A DNA stretch of 64,000 bases from Clostridioides difficile (GCF_900243075.1 NZ_OEZH01000182.1:49679-113678), one strand, 5' to 3'; shown: positions 53,667 through 63,292, counted from the stretch's first letter. Made by a program: numbers and translations. The notes: generated by a model from the sequence alone, not told the origin.

Positions 53667-54517
53667 GTATTTATTATATTTGAAAGAACTGAAAACTCTT
53701 CTATACTAAGAGTTTCACCCCTTCTTTTTTCGTCTATGCTAGCTTCTTTCAATATTTCTCTTATTTCATCTTTATTAAGAAAACCAAGACCTCCCAATGA
53801 ATTAAGAAGAGTTTTTCTTCTTTGTCCAAAAGATGCTTTTACTGTTTTAAAAAATATTTCTTCATTATGAACATCATATTTTCTTTCAGGTCTTACATGT
53901 AGACCTATAACTGTTGAATCTACATTTGGTTGTGGTATAAACATATGTCTTGGAGCCTTTGCTACAATCTCTGTTTCACAATAGTATTGAACAGCTATAG
54001 ATAATGCTCCATAGTCTTTAGTCCCTGGAATAGCATTCATTCTATCTGCAACTTCTTTTTGAACCATAACCACTATATCTGTTACAGGTATGTCTTCCTC
54101 TAAAAATTTCATAACGATTGGAGTAGTTATATAATATGGAAGATTTGCTACAAGCTTAATTGGTCCACCATTTAATTTATCTTTTATTAGCTCTTGTATG
54201 TCTACTTTTAGTATATCTTGATTTACAACCTCTGTATTATCTAAATCTGACAAAGTGTCTTTCAATATAGGTATTAGATTCCTATCGATTTCTATAGCCA
54301 CTACTTTTTCTGCTACTTTCCCCATCTCACGAGTAAGTGTGCCTATACCTGGCCCTACTTCTATTATATTATCTCCTTCTTTAATCCTAGCTCCAACTAA
54401 TATTTTGTCGATTATATTACTATCTATCAAGAAATTTTGACCTAAAGACTTTGAAAATTTAAAATTATATTTTTGTACTACTTCCTTTGTTGCACTATGT
54501 GAAGATAGTCTATCCAT
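53648..54517 (-). CDS. rsmA: 16S rRNA adenine dimethyltransferase
   Basis: 289 residues, also called KsgA. It dimethylates the two adenines near the 3' end of 16S rRNA. SAM motif IIEVGPGIGTLTREM (about 50-64), the acidic VAIEID motif, the catalytic NLPYYITTPI (about 122-131), and the C-terminal RRKTLLNSL are all present. It is preceded by rnmV, a conserved pairing, and its tail forms a terminator arm. Confidence 0.96.
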   Translation of the reverse strand: MDRLSSHSATKEVVQKYNFKFSKSLGQNFLIDSNIIDKILVGARIKEGDNIIEVGPGIGTLTREMGKVAEKVVAIEIDRNLIPILKDTLSDLDNTEVVNQDILKVDIQELIKDKLNGGPIKLVANLPYYITTPIVMKFLEEDIPVTDIVVMVQKEVADRMNAIPGTKDYGALSIAVQYYCETEIVAKAPRHMFIPQPNVDSTVIGLHVRPERKYDVHNEEIFFKTVKASFGQRRKTLLNSLGGLGFLNKDEIREILKEASIDEKRRGETLSIEEFSVLSNIINTKVSSK

Positions 54518-54687
54518 TCTTTACTCCTTTTTAACTTATTTTGAGATTTAATTTTATTAATTATACTTATTTGTATGTATTTACATGTATTTAAAATAAA
54601 GTATCTATCAGAAATAATTTATCTTAAATTAACCTGTAATTCCACATTTATTTTATATATATTTTTTTCATATATTAAATACTACAT

Positions 54688-55218
54688 TTAGATTTGTTTT
54701 AATGCATCTATAAATTCTTCTCTTTCAACTCCATAATTATTCAATCTATTTAAAAATTGTTTTGCATTTCCATATCCGATTCCAAGTATTTTACCAAGTG
54801 CATCTCTTCTAAATGATGCTTCTTCATTGCCTATAAGACCATTTCTAATTAAATCAACTTGTTTAAATTCTTCTCTTTTTTCTGTATTTTCAGTTCTAAC
54901 TTTCTTCAAAGCAGATATTATACTTTGAGGAGTAGCATTTTCAATACCTATATCTCCATCCTTTTTAGCTTCTTCTCTTGGCAGAAATGCATGTTTACAT
55001 CCTGGAACTTCTAATGCTATTTTTTTTCTTATTTTTTCACCTGCAAAATCTGGGTCTGTAAATATTATAACACCACGTCTTTCATTAGCAACTTTTATAC
55101 GCTCCATTACACCTTTTGGAAAACCAAATCCACCTGTAGTTATAAGTTCTGCATCTATTGCTCTCTTAACTGCTGTAACATCATCTCTTCCCTCTACTAC
55201 TATTATTTCTTTTATCAT
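54688..55218 (-). CDS. rnmV: Ribonuclease M5
   Basis: 176 residues. TOPRIM domain with VVEGRDDVTAVKRA at the start and FTDPDFAGEKIRK (acidic DxD-type metal site, about 53-65), then the M5 C-terminal domain with GNAKQFLNRLNNYG. It cuts 5S rRNA precursors to their mature ends. It is upstream of rsmA, as in Bacillus and clostridia. Gene start has AAGGTGA 7 bases upstream. Confidence 0.95.
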   Translation of the reverse strand: MIKEIIVVEGRDDVTAVKRAIDAELITTGGFGFPKGVMERIKVANERRGVIIFTDPDFAGEKIRKKIALEVPGCKHAFLPREEAKKDGDIGIENATPQSIISALKKVRTENTEKREEFKQVDLIRNGLIGNEEASFRRDALGKILGIGYGNAKQFLNRLNNYGVEREEFIDALKQI

Positions 55219-55363
55219 ATAAATTCACCTTTTATTCATTTTTAGTTTTTCTTTACATCTCTTTATTTTAAGGTTTTTGTTTGATTTAATCAAGGGACTA
55301 GGTCATTTATTTTTTTGCAACAGTATGTCTTTTAAAAAAGTTTATTTCTCTATATATGAATAT

Positions 55364-55404
55364 ATTAAAAGAACCTAGATATAAAATCTATATTTTAGGC
55401 TCTT
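55364..55404 (-). terminator. Intrinsic terminator after the phn operon
   Basis: AGAGCCTAAAATATA pairs with TATATCTAGGTTCT using wobbles, followed by TTTT on the minus strand, about 65 bases after the decayed transporter gene. The rest of the gap 55219-55468 shows no ORF with a ribosome site. Confidence 0.7.
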
Positions 55405-55468
55405 TCTTATCATAAGTTTATTGTTATACTTAACTCTCTTTTTCTGTCTTCCCATCATATTTTGATAT

Positions 55469-57102
55469 TCATTTATTTAGTATATTTTCTCTATTTTTTG
55501 CGGCTGATTTTAAATCATTATCTATCATTTGTTCTAATGGCTTTTTAGGGAACCCTTCTGGGATTGGATTTCCTGTAGAAATAGTAGTAACTGCATAATT
55601 CTTAGAATACTCATTCATTGCGTCTTTACTTATTGCCCAATCTAAAAATACTTTTGAAACTTCCTTTATATTATCTTTTTTCACAAGAGCATTTGCTTCT
55701 ATATCCCATCCAGAGCCTTCTTTTGGAAAAACAACTTCTACTGGATAACCTTCTTCTTTTAATTTTATACCTCTATATCCAAAAGATATTCCTATAGGAT
55801 ATTCTCCTGAAGCCGCTGATGTAGCTGGAGCTGAACCAGATTGAGTATATACACCAATATTCTCATGCAACTTATCCATGTACTGCCATGCTTTTTCTTC
55901 ACCCATAATTTGTATAATCGCTGATACTGTTAAATACCCTGTACCAGAAGAAGATGGATTAGGCATAGATATAAGACCTTTATATTCTGGCTTTATTAAA
56001 TCTTCATAAGAACTAGGGATTGGTATATTTTTATTCTTTAATTCTTTAGTATTTACTGTTATACCCGTCATCCAAGCATCTATCCCAACCCAAGAAGGAA
56101 CTTCTTTATCATCTTTAAATGCAGATTTATATTCTACAATTCCTTCTTTAGGTATCTTGAAGTTTATTTTAGAACCTATACATAGTTTCATTTGTTCTGC
56201 AACTTTGGAAACTACATCTAATTTCATTTGTTTAGAACAATACTCAACTGTAATTCTATAGTTAAATCCTCTAAATTCAATATCTAAAATCTCCCCAACT
56301 TTTATATCTTTATCTTTAGAATCTCTATTAAATTCTACCTTTATATCTTCTGGTCTAATTGCTATCTTATTAATACCATCATCTATAAAATTTATTGTTC
56401 CTATAAAATCAGCTACAAAAGGTGTTTCTGGGCTTTTATACACTTCCTTTGGAGTTCCAACCTGTATTATCTCTCCACTATTCATAACAACCATTTTATC
56501 AGCTAAACAAAGCGCCTCTTCTTGGTCATGTGTTACCATTATAGTTGTAATACCTAGCTTTCTATGTAAACTTCTAATCTGTTCCCTAAGTTTCAACCTT
56601 ACTTTTGCATCTAATGCAGATAAAGGTTCATCAAGAAGTAAAAAGTCTGGCTCTAAAGCAATTGCACGAGCAAGTGCAACCCTTTGTTGTTGCCCACCTG
56701 ACAATTGTGACGGATATTTTTCTCATATCCACTTAACGCTACGACTTCTAGAACTTCCTTAACCTTTTTACATATGTTAGATTTACTTATATTTTTATTT
56801 TCTAGCCCAAAAGCTATATTTTTGTAAACATTCATATTGGGAAATAATGCATATGACTGAAAAACTATACCAAAATTTCTACTTTCAGGTGGTGAATTAG
56901 TCATATCCTTATCACTTATTATTATTTTTCCATCATGTTTATCCTCAAGCCCTGCAATTATTCTAAGCAATGTACTTTTCCCACAACCACTTGGACCTAG
57001 TAAACAAATGAATTCTCCTTTTTCAATATCAATAGATATGTCTTTTAACACCTTAACTTGTCCATAACTTTTACTTGCATTTTTTACTTGTAAAAAAGAC
57101 AT
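55469..57102 (-). pseudogene. Decayed 2-aminoethylphosphonate-type ABC transporter: ATPase (PhnT-like) frameshifted and fused to part of a binding protein (PhnS-like)
   Basis: Two frames overlap here. 56653-57102 encodes the ATPase N-terminus with Walker [16 protein letters not shown] and Q-loop VFQSYALFP. The frame is lost near 56717-56721 (a run of 5 T on the plus strand); one added base restores [21 protein letters not shown], which continues in 55469-56704. After the TOBE part ([11 protein letters not shown]) the reading frame passes, near 56110, straight into the C-terminal half of a phosphonate/iron-type solute-binding protein ([14 protein letters not shown] ... [11 protein letters not shown]). 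The permease gene and the binding protein's N-terminus are missing. The end (NK then stop) also looks shortened. Confidence 0.8.
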
Positions 57103-57939
57103 TTATAATACCCCTCCTAAAGCCAACCTAAACTTAAATAAGTCTTCCCTATTTAAGCTCTTGCTTCCAAGTTCACAATTATGCTGAGAATAAAATCCGT
57201 GATAATCTGACCCTCCTGTAACCAATAAATTGTACTTCTTAGCATAAGAAAGTGATTCTCTTTCTAGTTCTTTATTGTGAGATGGATGATAAACTTCTAT
57301 TCCATCTAATCCTATTTTTACCATATCCTCAATAGCACTAAAATTATCCATTTGACCAGGGTGGGCTAACACACAGATTCCACCAGAATTCTTTATAGCT
57401 TTTATTGCATCTCTGTAATCCACGTACTTTAAAGATACATATACTTTACCATTTCCTCTATGAAACAATTCTTTGTATAGACTTGAATATATATTATCTG
57501 TATATCCTTTATCTATAAGAGCTTTCATTATATGTTGTTTAAATATCCCAGTCTTTGAGAAGTATTTCTTTACATCCTCTAGAGATATTTTGTACCCTAA
57601 ATCTATAATTTTATTTACCATCTTAACTGATGCTTTATGTCTATCACATACCATCGGATTGCACAAATTTTTTATTTCTTCACTGTTCAAATCTATGTTA
57701 TATCCCAGAACATGAACTCTTTTTCTATTTTTATAATCATAAGCTGAAATTTCTATACCTGGTATTATTGTTATGCCATAATGTTCTCCAAGAACAAGAG
57801 CTTCATCTAATCCTGATAGTGTGTCATGATTTGTTATTGCCAAGATATTTATATTCTTTTCTGCTGCTTTTTTTATTATTTCTTCAGTAGTAAAATTATT
57901 ATCTGATATATTTGTATGACAGTGTAACTCTGTTAACAA
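57103..57939 (-). CDS. PHP-domain phosphoesterase, possible cyclic ribose-phosphate hydrolase (PhnPP-like)
   Basis: 278 residues of the PHP (polymerase and histidinol phosphatase) family. Metal-ligand motifs: ELHCHTNISD (His6, His8, Asp13 region), LAITNHDTLSG, GIEISA, VLAHPGQMD and GGSDYHG near the end, matching the trinuclear site of PHP phosphatases. It is placed directly after phnM (stop-to-start gap 3 bases) and before the decayed transporter. An Eggerthella lenta PHP protein, PhnPP, hydrolyses the cyclic phosphate made by C-P lyase and takes the place of PhnP. The same job here is inferred from family and context. Confidence 0.8.
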   Translation of the reverse strand: MLTELHCHTNISDNNFTTEEIIKKAAEKNINILAITNHDTLSGLDEALVLGEHYGITIIPGIEISAYDYKNRKRVHVLGYNIDLNSEEIKNLCNPMVCDRHKASVKMVNKIIDLGYKISLEDVKKYFSKTGIFKQHIMKALIDKGYTDNIYSSLYKELFHRGNGKVYVSLKYVDYRDAIKAIKNSGGICVLAHPGQMDNFSAIEDMVKIGLDGIEVYHPSHNKELERESLSYAKKYNLLVTGGSDYHGFYSQHNCELGSKSLNREDLFKFRLALGGVL

Positions 57940-57942
57940 TCT

Positions 57943-59112
57943 TTATACCTCCCTTTTATAAACTGTTTTCCCATTTACAATAGTATTTACAACCTTTGGA
58001 TATTCACTATCAATATCTACTAAAACTAAATCTGCTTTTTTATTTTCTTTTATACTACCTCTTTCATCATATATTCCAACTGCTTTAGCTGGATTTGAGG
58101 TAAATAAACTGACTGCTTTATTTAAGTTATTAGTTCTTTCTGCAACTATACACATAGACTTTATCATAGCTGATGGAAGATAATCTGAGCAAACAATGTC
58201 ACAGCAGTCTTCCAATATAGCATCCATTGCTTTTAAATTGTTATTATGAGATTTACCTCTTACAATATTTGGTGCACCTAAGCAAGTTAGGACGCCTAGC
58301 TTCTTTGAATATTTTGCAACTTCAAGAGTTATAGGAAATTCAGATACATTTATCCCTATATTTTTTATGAAATCCATCTTTTCTAATGTATCATCATCAT
58401 GTGAAGCAACATTTATATTTTTAGTTTTGGCTCTTTCTATAATATTAGCTATTTTATTCCAATCTAAATTATCATGCAGATTTACTAAACCATCTAACCA
58501 TGTATCTACATAATTTTCTGTGACTCCCCACACTTTAGTAGCATACTCTCTATAAAATGTTGGATTTGTATACTGACCTTGTCCCGGAGAATGGTCCATT
58601 ATTGATAAATAGTCTATTTTATTTTCATCTAATAATTCTGAAACCTTATCTAAACCTTCATGATACAACACTTCATATCTTAAATGGACTTTATGATTTA
58701 TACTCTTACTATCTATATTTTTATATGAATCAATATTTTCAATCATCTTTAAAGAGTTATCAATACTTCTGACCCCTACTCCATCTCCCAAAGATATAGA
58801 ATGATAAACTGTAGTTATTCCATTCGCAGGTAGTTTTTTATCTAGTTCATAAAATGCCATATTAAATGGTAACAGTGTACTTGGTCTTGGCTCTATTTCC
58901 TTTTCAATGGCATCACTATGAATATCTATAATACCAGGTATTATGTATAAGTTTTTTGCATCTATTATTTCATCTATCTCCTTAAAATCAAATACATAGT
59001 CAATCTTATCATTTGATACTTTCTTTATTGTATCTCCCTCTATGATTAAATGGCCATTTTCTAGTATCATATCTTCTAATACAATATTTGCATTATGAAT
59101 TAGTTTTATCAT
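57943..59112 (-). CDS. phnM: Alpha-D-ribose 1-methylphosphonate 5-triphosphate diphosphatase
   Basis: 389 residues, amidohydrolase superfamily. It removes pyrophosphate from the ribose 1-alkylphosphonate 5-triphosphate made by PhnGHIL, giving the 5-phosphate that PhnJ cleaves. Metal motifs: GIIDIHSDAIEKEIEPRP (about 58-75), MDHSPGQGQY and ASHDDDTLEKMD. The start overlaps the phnL stop region without a spacer (TAG ATG), a sign of tight coupling. Length and motifs match E. coli PhnM. Confidence 0.95.
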   Translation of the reverse strand: MIKLIHNANIVLEDMILENGHLIIEGDTIKKVSNDKIDYVFDFKEIDEIIDAKNLYIIPGIIDIHSDAIEKEIEPRPSTLLPFNMAFYELDKKLPANGITTVYHSISLGDGVGVRSIDNSLKMIENIDSYKNIDSKSINHKVHLRYEVLYHEGLDKVSELLDENKIDYLSIMDHSPGQGQYTNPTFYREYATKVWGVTENYVDTWLDGLVNLHDNLDWNKIANIIERAKTKNINVASHDDDTLEKMDFIKNIGINVSEFPITLEVAKYSKKLGVLTCLGAPNIVRGKSHNNNLKAMDAILEDCCDIVCSDYLPSAMIKSMCIVAERTNNLNKAVSLFTSNPAKAVGIYDERGSIKENKKADLVLVDIDSEYPKVVNTIVNGKTVYKREV

Positions 59113-59826
59113 CTAGGCTACCCCACTTTCACTTATAGTCCCTTTTGTCATAGTAAAAGTCTTATCTATAACAGTTTCCATAAATTCTATATCATGAAAA
59201 ATTCCTATCATTGTAGTTCCTTGACTTTTAAGTTCTAACATTTTTTCTTTTACATATATTTTAGATTGATTATCAAGTGATGCAGTTGGTTCATCAAGTA
59301 ACAGAAGTCTAGGTTTTTTAACCATAGCTTGAGCTAGATTTAATCTTAATTTTTCTCCACCAGAAAAATTATTTGGATAAGCATCCCATAAATTTTCCTT
59401 TATTTCAAATTGATTAAGTATATCTTTTGCCATATCATATGAACACTCTTTTTCAACTCCACTCTCAATTAAAGAATGTATTACTAGTTCAATTGCAGTT
59501 ATTCGTGGAAGTGTCTTTAAAAACTGCGATACATACCCTATTTCCTTCTTTCTAAGATTTATCATTTCTCTATCTTCAATTTTAGCCAGGTCTACATTAC
59601 CATATATTTCTGAGTTAAAGATTATTTCTCCAGTTGTCGGTATATATGTTTTATAAATACTTTTTAATATAGTAGACTTCCCTGCTCCAGATTTGCCTAT
59701 TATCCCTAAAAATTCACCTTTTGAAACCTCAAAATTTATATTACTACACGCCTTTATAGTCTTGTTCAATGCATGCAAGTCAAAATCTTTACTAAAATTA
59801 TTTACTTCAAGTATAGTTTCTTTCAT
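59113..59826 (-). CDS. phnL: C-P lyase ABC-type subunit PhnL
   Basis: 237 residues, an ABC ATPase that does not transport but binds the C-P lyase core. Walker A GKSGAGKSTILKS, Q-loop ... VSQFLKTLPRITA (the PhnL-specific segment), signature NFSGGEKLRLNLAQAM and Walker B LLLLDEPTASLD. It follows phnK by about 40 bases and abuts phnM. It helps the first transfer step and turnover of the complex. Confidence 0.94.
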   Translation of the reverse strand: MKETILEVNNFSKDFDLHALNKTIKACSNINFEVSKGEFLGIIGKSGAGKSTILKSIYKTYIPTTGEIIFNSEIYGNVDLAKIEDREMINLRKKEIGYVSQFLKTLPRITAIELVIHSLIESGVEKECSYDMAKDILNQFEIKENLWDAYPNNFSGGEKLRLNLAQAMVKKPRLLLLDEPTASLDNQSKIYVKEKMLELKSQGTTMIGIFHDIEFMETVIDKTFTMTKGTISESGVA

Positions 59827-59866
59827 TTTATTAAAAACCCCCGATTTACTTATTTAAAAACAATAT

Positions 59867-60733
59867 TTATAACAATGAATTTATAAGTTGCTGAGTATAT
59901 GGGTGTTGTGGGTCCTCCATTATTTGGTCTGTAAGACCAGACTCAATCACACTTCCATTTTTCATTACAATTGTCCTATCGGCAAGCATCTTTATAACAT
60001 CAAAGTCATGGGATACAACTATCATAGAAATCTTAAGCTCTCTTTGGATTTCTCTTATTAAATCCAATACTTCTGCTTGTACAGAGACATCTAGACCTGT
60101 TGTAACTTCATCTAATAGCAATATTGGAGGGTTATTTGAAAGAGCTTTTGCTATTTGGACTCGCTGTTGCATTCCCCCACTAAAGTATTTTGGTTTATGG
60201 TCTATTCTTTCTACAGGTATATTAGTTTTTATTAGAAGTTCTTTGGCTCTATCTCTTATTTTTTCAACATTATATAAATTTGCCATCAATAATTTTTCTG
60301 CTATATTACCTCCACTACTAAAGTCTAAATTTAAACCAAGATGAGGATTTTGATACACAATACCCATAAGATGATTCTTTATGTATCTCTTTTTTTGGTC
60401 TGAAAGTTCTAATATATTTATGTTTTTATTATAATGGGATATATATACCTCTCCACTATTTGCATGTTCTTGGAAAAACAGTATTTTTAATAAAGTACTT
60501 TTTCCTGAACCAGATTCGCCCACAATTCCAAGTACTTCTCCCTCATAAAGTTCTAGATTTACATTATTGCATGCAATTATAGAACCACAATATTTACATA
60601 TATTGTTGCTTTCATATCCTGTGCTTTCAAAACACTTTTCACACCCATCTCCATAAATAAGATTTATATTTCTTCCTATTAATACTTGCTTGTCTATATT
60701 TTCTAATCTTTTAGTTTCATTTATTTTACTCAT
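59867..60733 (-). CDS. phnK: C-P lyase ABC-type subunit PhnK with Cys4 insertion
   Basis: About 288 residues from ATG 60733, which has GGAGG 8 bases upstream; a TTG five codons earlier is rejected. ABC ATPase motifs: GESGSGKSTLLKI, VYQNPHLGLN, YFSGGMQQRVQIAKAL and ILLLDEVTTGLDVS. Before Walker A there is an insertion (about 30-50 of the mature start) with two CxxC pairs, CEKC and CKYC, which looks like a small zinc ribbon and is absent from E. coli PhnK (about 252 residues). It binds PhnJ in the core complex. It overlaps phnJ by 8 bases. Confidence 0.93.
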   Translation of the reverse strand: MSKINETKRLENIDKQVLIGRNINLIYGDGCEKCFESTGYESNNICKYCGSIIACNNVNLELYEGEVLGIVGESGSGKSTLLKILFFQEHANSGEVYISHYNKNINILELSDQKKRYIKNHLMGIVYQNPHLGLNLDFSSGGNIAEKLLMANLYNVEKIRDRAKELLIKTNIPVERIDHKPKYFSGGMQQRVQIAKALSNNPPILLLDEVTTGLDVSVQAEVLDLIREIQRELKISMIVVSHDFDVIKMLADRTIVMKNGSVIESGLTDQIMEDPQHPYTQQLINSLL

Positions 60734-61595
60734 TCCAAGCACCTCCAATTGTCACATATACACCATTATTTCTTAATCTAACTTTTTCGCAATAACTTGT
60801 ATCTGAGCAACTATAGTACTTTTCATTAGTATCACTGTCATATACTTCATCTAAAAATGTATTTGTACTTTTACATAAACTACAATATTTTCCTTCAAAT
60901 TTTTCCTCTTCAAATTTATAATCCTCAAACTCTAAAGGTTCTACCTTTGTATACGGGGCAATAGCATAGATTCTTTTTTCTCTACCTGCACCAAACAAGA
61001 ATAAATTGTCAGACATGTTCAATTTTTTTATATCAAACCTAGGTATAGGTGATGGATTCATTAAATATCTATCATTTACTTTACATGGATATTCAGCTGC
61101 TATTGATATATCATTAAATCTAACTATATCTTCATAAAGATATACCCACATCCTGCTATAATCTTCTTCTGAATGCATTCTTCTTGTTTCTACTTCACTA
61201 GGCTCTACTATTCTAAGTGTTTCTGGTATTGGAACTTGAAATATTAGTATTTGATTAGATTTTAGTTTTTCTTCTGGTATTCTATGTCTTGTTTGAATCA
61301 ATGTAGCTTCTAGTGTATCTTTTGTAGTTTTGACATTACTTACATCTGCAATAAAGCTTCTTATATTACAAGCATTTGTAGAATCATCACTTCCTTGATC
61401 AATTACTTTTACTACATCACCTTCACCAATTAATGACAGTGTTAATTGTAGACCTCCAGTACCCCATCCTTTAGCTATTGGTAATTCTCTTGAACCAAAA
61501 GGAACTTGATAACCAGGTATTGATACTGCTTTTAATATTTTTCTTCGTATTTCTTTCTTTGTATTTTCATCTAAAAACCCATAGTTATATATCAC
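60726..61595 (-). CDS. phnJ: Carbon-phosphorus lyase catalytic subunit PhnJ
   Basis: 289 residues. It is the radical-SAM-type enzyme that breaks the C-P bond to release alkane and ribose cyclic phosphate. The Fe-S cysteines are Cys238, Cys241, Cys263 and Cys269, whose spacing (3, 22, 6) is the same as in E. coli PhnJ (241, 244, 266, 272). The radical glycine region SIPGYQVPFGSRELPI and GWGTGGLQLTLSLIG are conserved. All key residues are present, so the lyase should be active. It needs strict anaerobic handling, in line with an anaerobe. Confidence 0.96.
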   Translation of the reverse strand: MIYNYGFLDENTKKEIRRKILKAVSIPGYQVPFGSRELPIAKGWGTGGLQLTLSLIGEGDVVKVIDQGSDDSTNACNIRSFIADVSNVKTTKDTLEATLIQTRHRIPEEKLKSNQILIFQVPIPETLRIVEPSEVETRRMHSEEDYSRMWVYLYEDIVRFNDISIAAEYPCKVNDRYLMNPSPIPRFDIKKLNMSDNLFLFGAGREKRIYAIAPYTKVEPLEFEDYKFEEEKFEGKYCSLCKSTNTFLDEVYDSDTNEKYYSCSDTSYCEKVRLRNNGVYVTIGGAWNE

Positions 61596-61614
61596 CTAAA
61601 CTTACCTCCATATA

Positions 61615-62700
61615 CTATTTTATTCTTTCCACATCCGCTTTAAAATCTACATAGTGAGGAAGCTTAAAGTGAGATATAAATCCTAATGAATCTATTCCAT
61701 CTATATGAAGCAATACAAATTCTTCGTCTTGTGCTAGTTTTTCACTATTTGGTTCCAAAGATTTGTCTAGTATAGCCATAGATATAGCCTTATTCTCATT
61801 GTTCCCCATACAAAGACCATATCCTAAAGACATTTTATTTCTATCTTCCGAACTGTTTTTAGAATTTTCAGTCTTGTTTTGTGATGTTTTTGAAACTATT
61901 TCACATTCAGTAACCAACATATCGCCTATTGTTATTTGTTCATCTTCATAAATTGGATGTTTTATTTTTATAGATACATTTCCTGTTCTAAGTTCACTTA
62001 TATATGGATGTTCATCACCAAAACCTCTTACAATAGCATAAGCAAAACCTGATACTACTCCACTTTCACCTCTAGTTAATGCCTGTAACTTTGCTGACCT
62101 AGAAACTGGAAATCTTATACTATTTCTTGTAATATCATCAATAACTTCTTCTGATTTATCTTCACAAGCTTCTTCTTGTAACAAATTTTCCTTTCTAAAT
62201 ATATTAGATATCTTTGTAAATTCAGGGATTTCATCTACCATTTCTAGCTCATTTATAAAACTATCTCTAAAGTCTCTATTCTTTTTTTCATCTTCTTCTA
62301 ATAATTCTACATTTAGTATTCTATTCTCATAGTCTCTAGTTGCCCCAAGATACTGTCCTCCTGGTATATCTTTAAAAGTAGCTGATATTCTTCTTTTTAT
62401 TCTCATTTCTTCTGTATTTATGGGTTCTGAATAGGTAACTCTAGGCATTGTTGACCTTAAAGCTCTTATATAGAAAGATGCTTCTAATATATCACCTTGA
62501 GCTTGTTTTATAGCCAATGCTGATAGTTCCTTGTTGTATAAACTTCCTTCAGACATTACTTTGTCTACAGCATAAGACATTTGTTCCTCAATCTGCTTTA
62601 CGTCTATAGGTAAACTTTCTCCTTTTATTCTATAAAATTCAAGTATATTTTTAGCCTGTAATATAGCTTCTTCTCCACCCTTAACTGCTACATAAGCCAT
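61615..62700 (-). CDS. phnI: C-P lyase complex subunit PhnI
   Basis: About 361 residues from ATG 62700 with GGAGGT upstream; an earlier TTG (62718) covers that site. Family opening MAYVAVKGGEEAILQAKNIL, then RYPVSRSAKLQALTRGESGVVSGFAYAIVRG-type core and HPYISELRTG. PhnI is the nucleosidase-like subunit that, with PhnG, H and L, displaces adenine of ATP by phosphonate. The C-terminal LPHYVDFKADVERI is conserved. It lies between phnH and phnJ. Confidence 0.95.
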   Translation of the reverse strand: MAYVAVKGGEEAILQAKNILEFYRIKGESLPIDVKQIEEQMSYAVDKVMSEGSLYNKELSALAIKQAQGDILEASFYIRALRSTMPRVTYSEPINTEEMRIKRRISATFKDIPGGQYLGATRDYENRILNVELLEEDEKKNRDFRDSFINELEMVDEIPEFTKISNIFRKENLLQEEACEDKSEEVIDDITRNSIRFPVSRSAKLQALTRGESGVVSGFAYAIVRGFGDEHPYISELRTGNVSIKIKHPIYEDEQITIGDMLVTECEIVSKTSQNKTENSKNSSEDRNKMSLGYGLCMGNNENKAISMAILDKSLEPNSEKLAQDEEFVLLHIDGIDSLGFISHFKLPHYVDFKADVERIK

Positions 62701-62702
62701 TT

Positions 62703-63278
62703 TTATAATACCTCCCAACTTAATTTTGATGACCTTGGTATAAATGCAAGTTCTCCTTTTTTATCTACCAAAATCAAATCTATTCCTATTGGATAATCTT
62801 TATTTATGATAGATAATCTTTGTATAAATTCTTCTTTAACTCCATCTATATATATACTATTTTTTGATTTTATACCAGGACCACTCAAATCAAGCTTTAT
62901 ATACTTAGTTTGATAGTCTATTGATAAATCATTTACTTGATGTATTATAGTTGCACTTTCATCAGGATATTCAAAAGAGCCTATTTTAATCTGTAATATA
63001 TCTAACTCTGAATTAATATCTAAAAATATATAATCTGATTCCATATAATCTACTTGATTTGACATTGTAAGTGCTCTTATATTTTTTATATCTTCTTGAG
63101 TATAATTTTCTATATAGAAGGTAACCTCTTGGTCTAATAAAGTGATTGCTATACCAATTGCTCCATTTAATAATTTTGTATTGTTTTCTATATTTATATT
63201 ATCTATATTATTTAATTTCCCAGGAAATGAAGCACTATCTAGCATCTTTCTATATATTTCTTGTGTATAATTTACCAT
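62703..63278 (-). CDS. phnH: C-P lyase complex subunit PhnH
   Basis: 191 residues. PhnH is a PLP-transferase-like fold without cofactor in the C-P lyase core (PhnGHIJ). Recognisable parts: YRKMLDSASFPGKLNNI near the start, a central DY..SDYIFLD strand, and the conserved end LVDKKGELAFIPRSSKLSWEVL. It abuts phnI by 2 bases and has AGGAGGA before its ATG. Divergent from E. coli but matches the family in length and ends. Confidence 0.9.
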   Translation of the reverse strand: MVNYTQEIYRKMLDSASFPGKLNNIDNINIENNTKLLNGAIGIAITLLDQEVTFYIENYTQEDIKNIRALTMSNQVDYMESDYIFLDINSELDILQIKIGSFEYPDESATIIHQVNDLSIDYQTKYIKLDLSGPGIKSKNSIYIDGVKEEFIQRLSIINKDYPIGIDLILVDKKGELAFIPRSSKLSWEVL

Positions 63279-63292
63279 GATTCTCCTCCTAT

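Noticed and set aside
57473..57890. Plus-strand open frames opposite the PHP gene
   Set aside because: They mirror the minus-strand coding frame and are rich in Leu/Tyr/Phe as expected for antisense of AT-rich genes.
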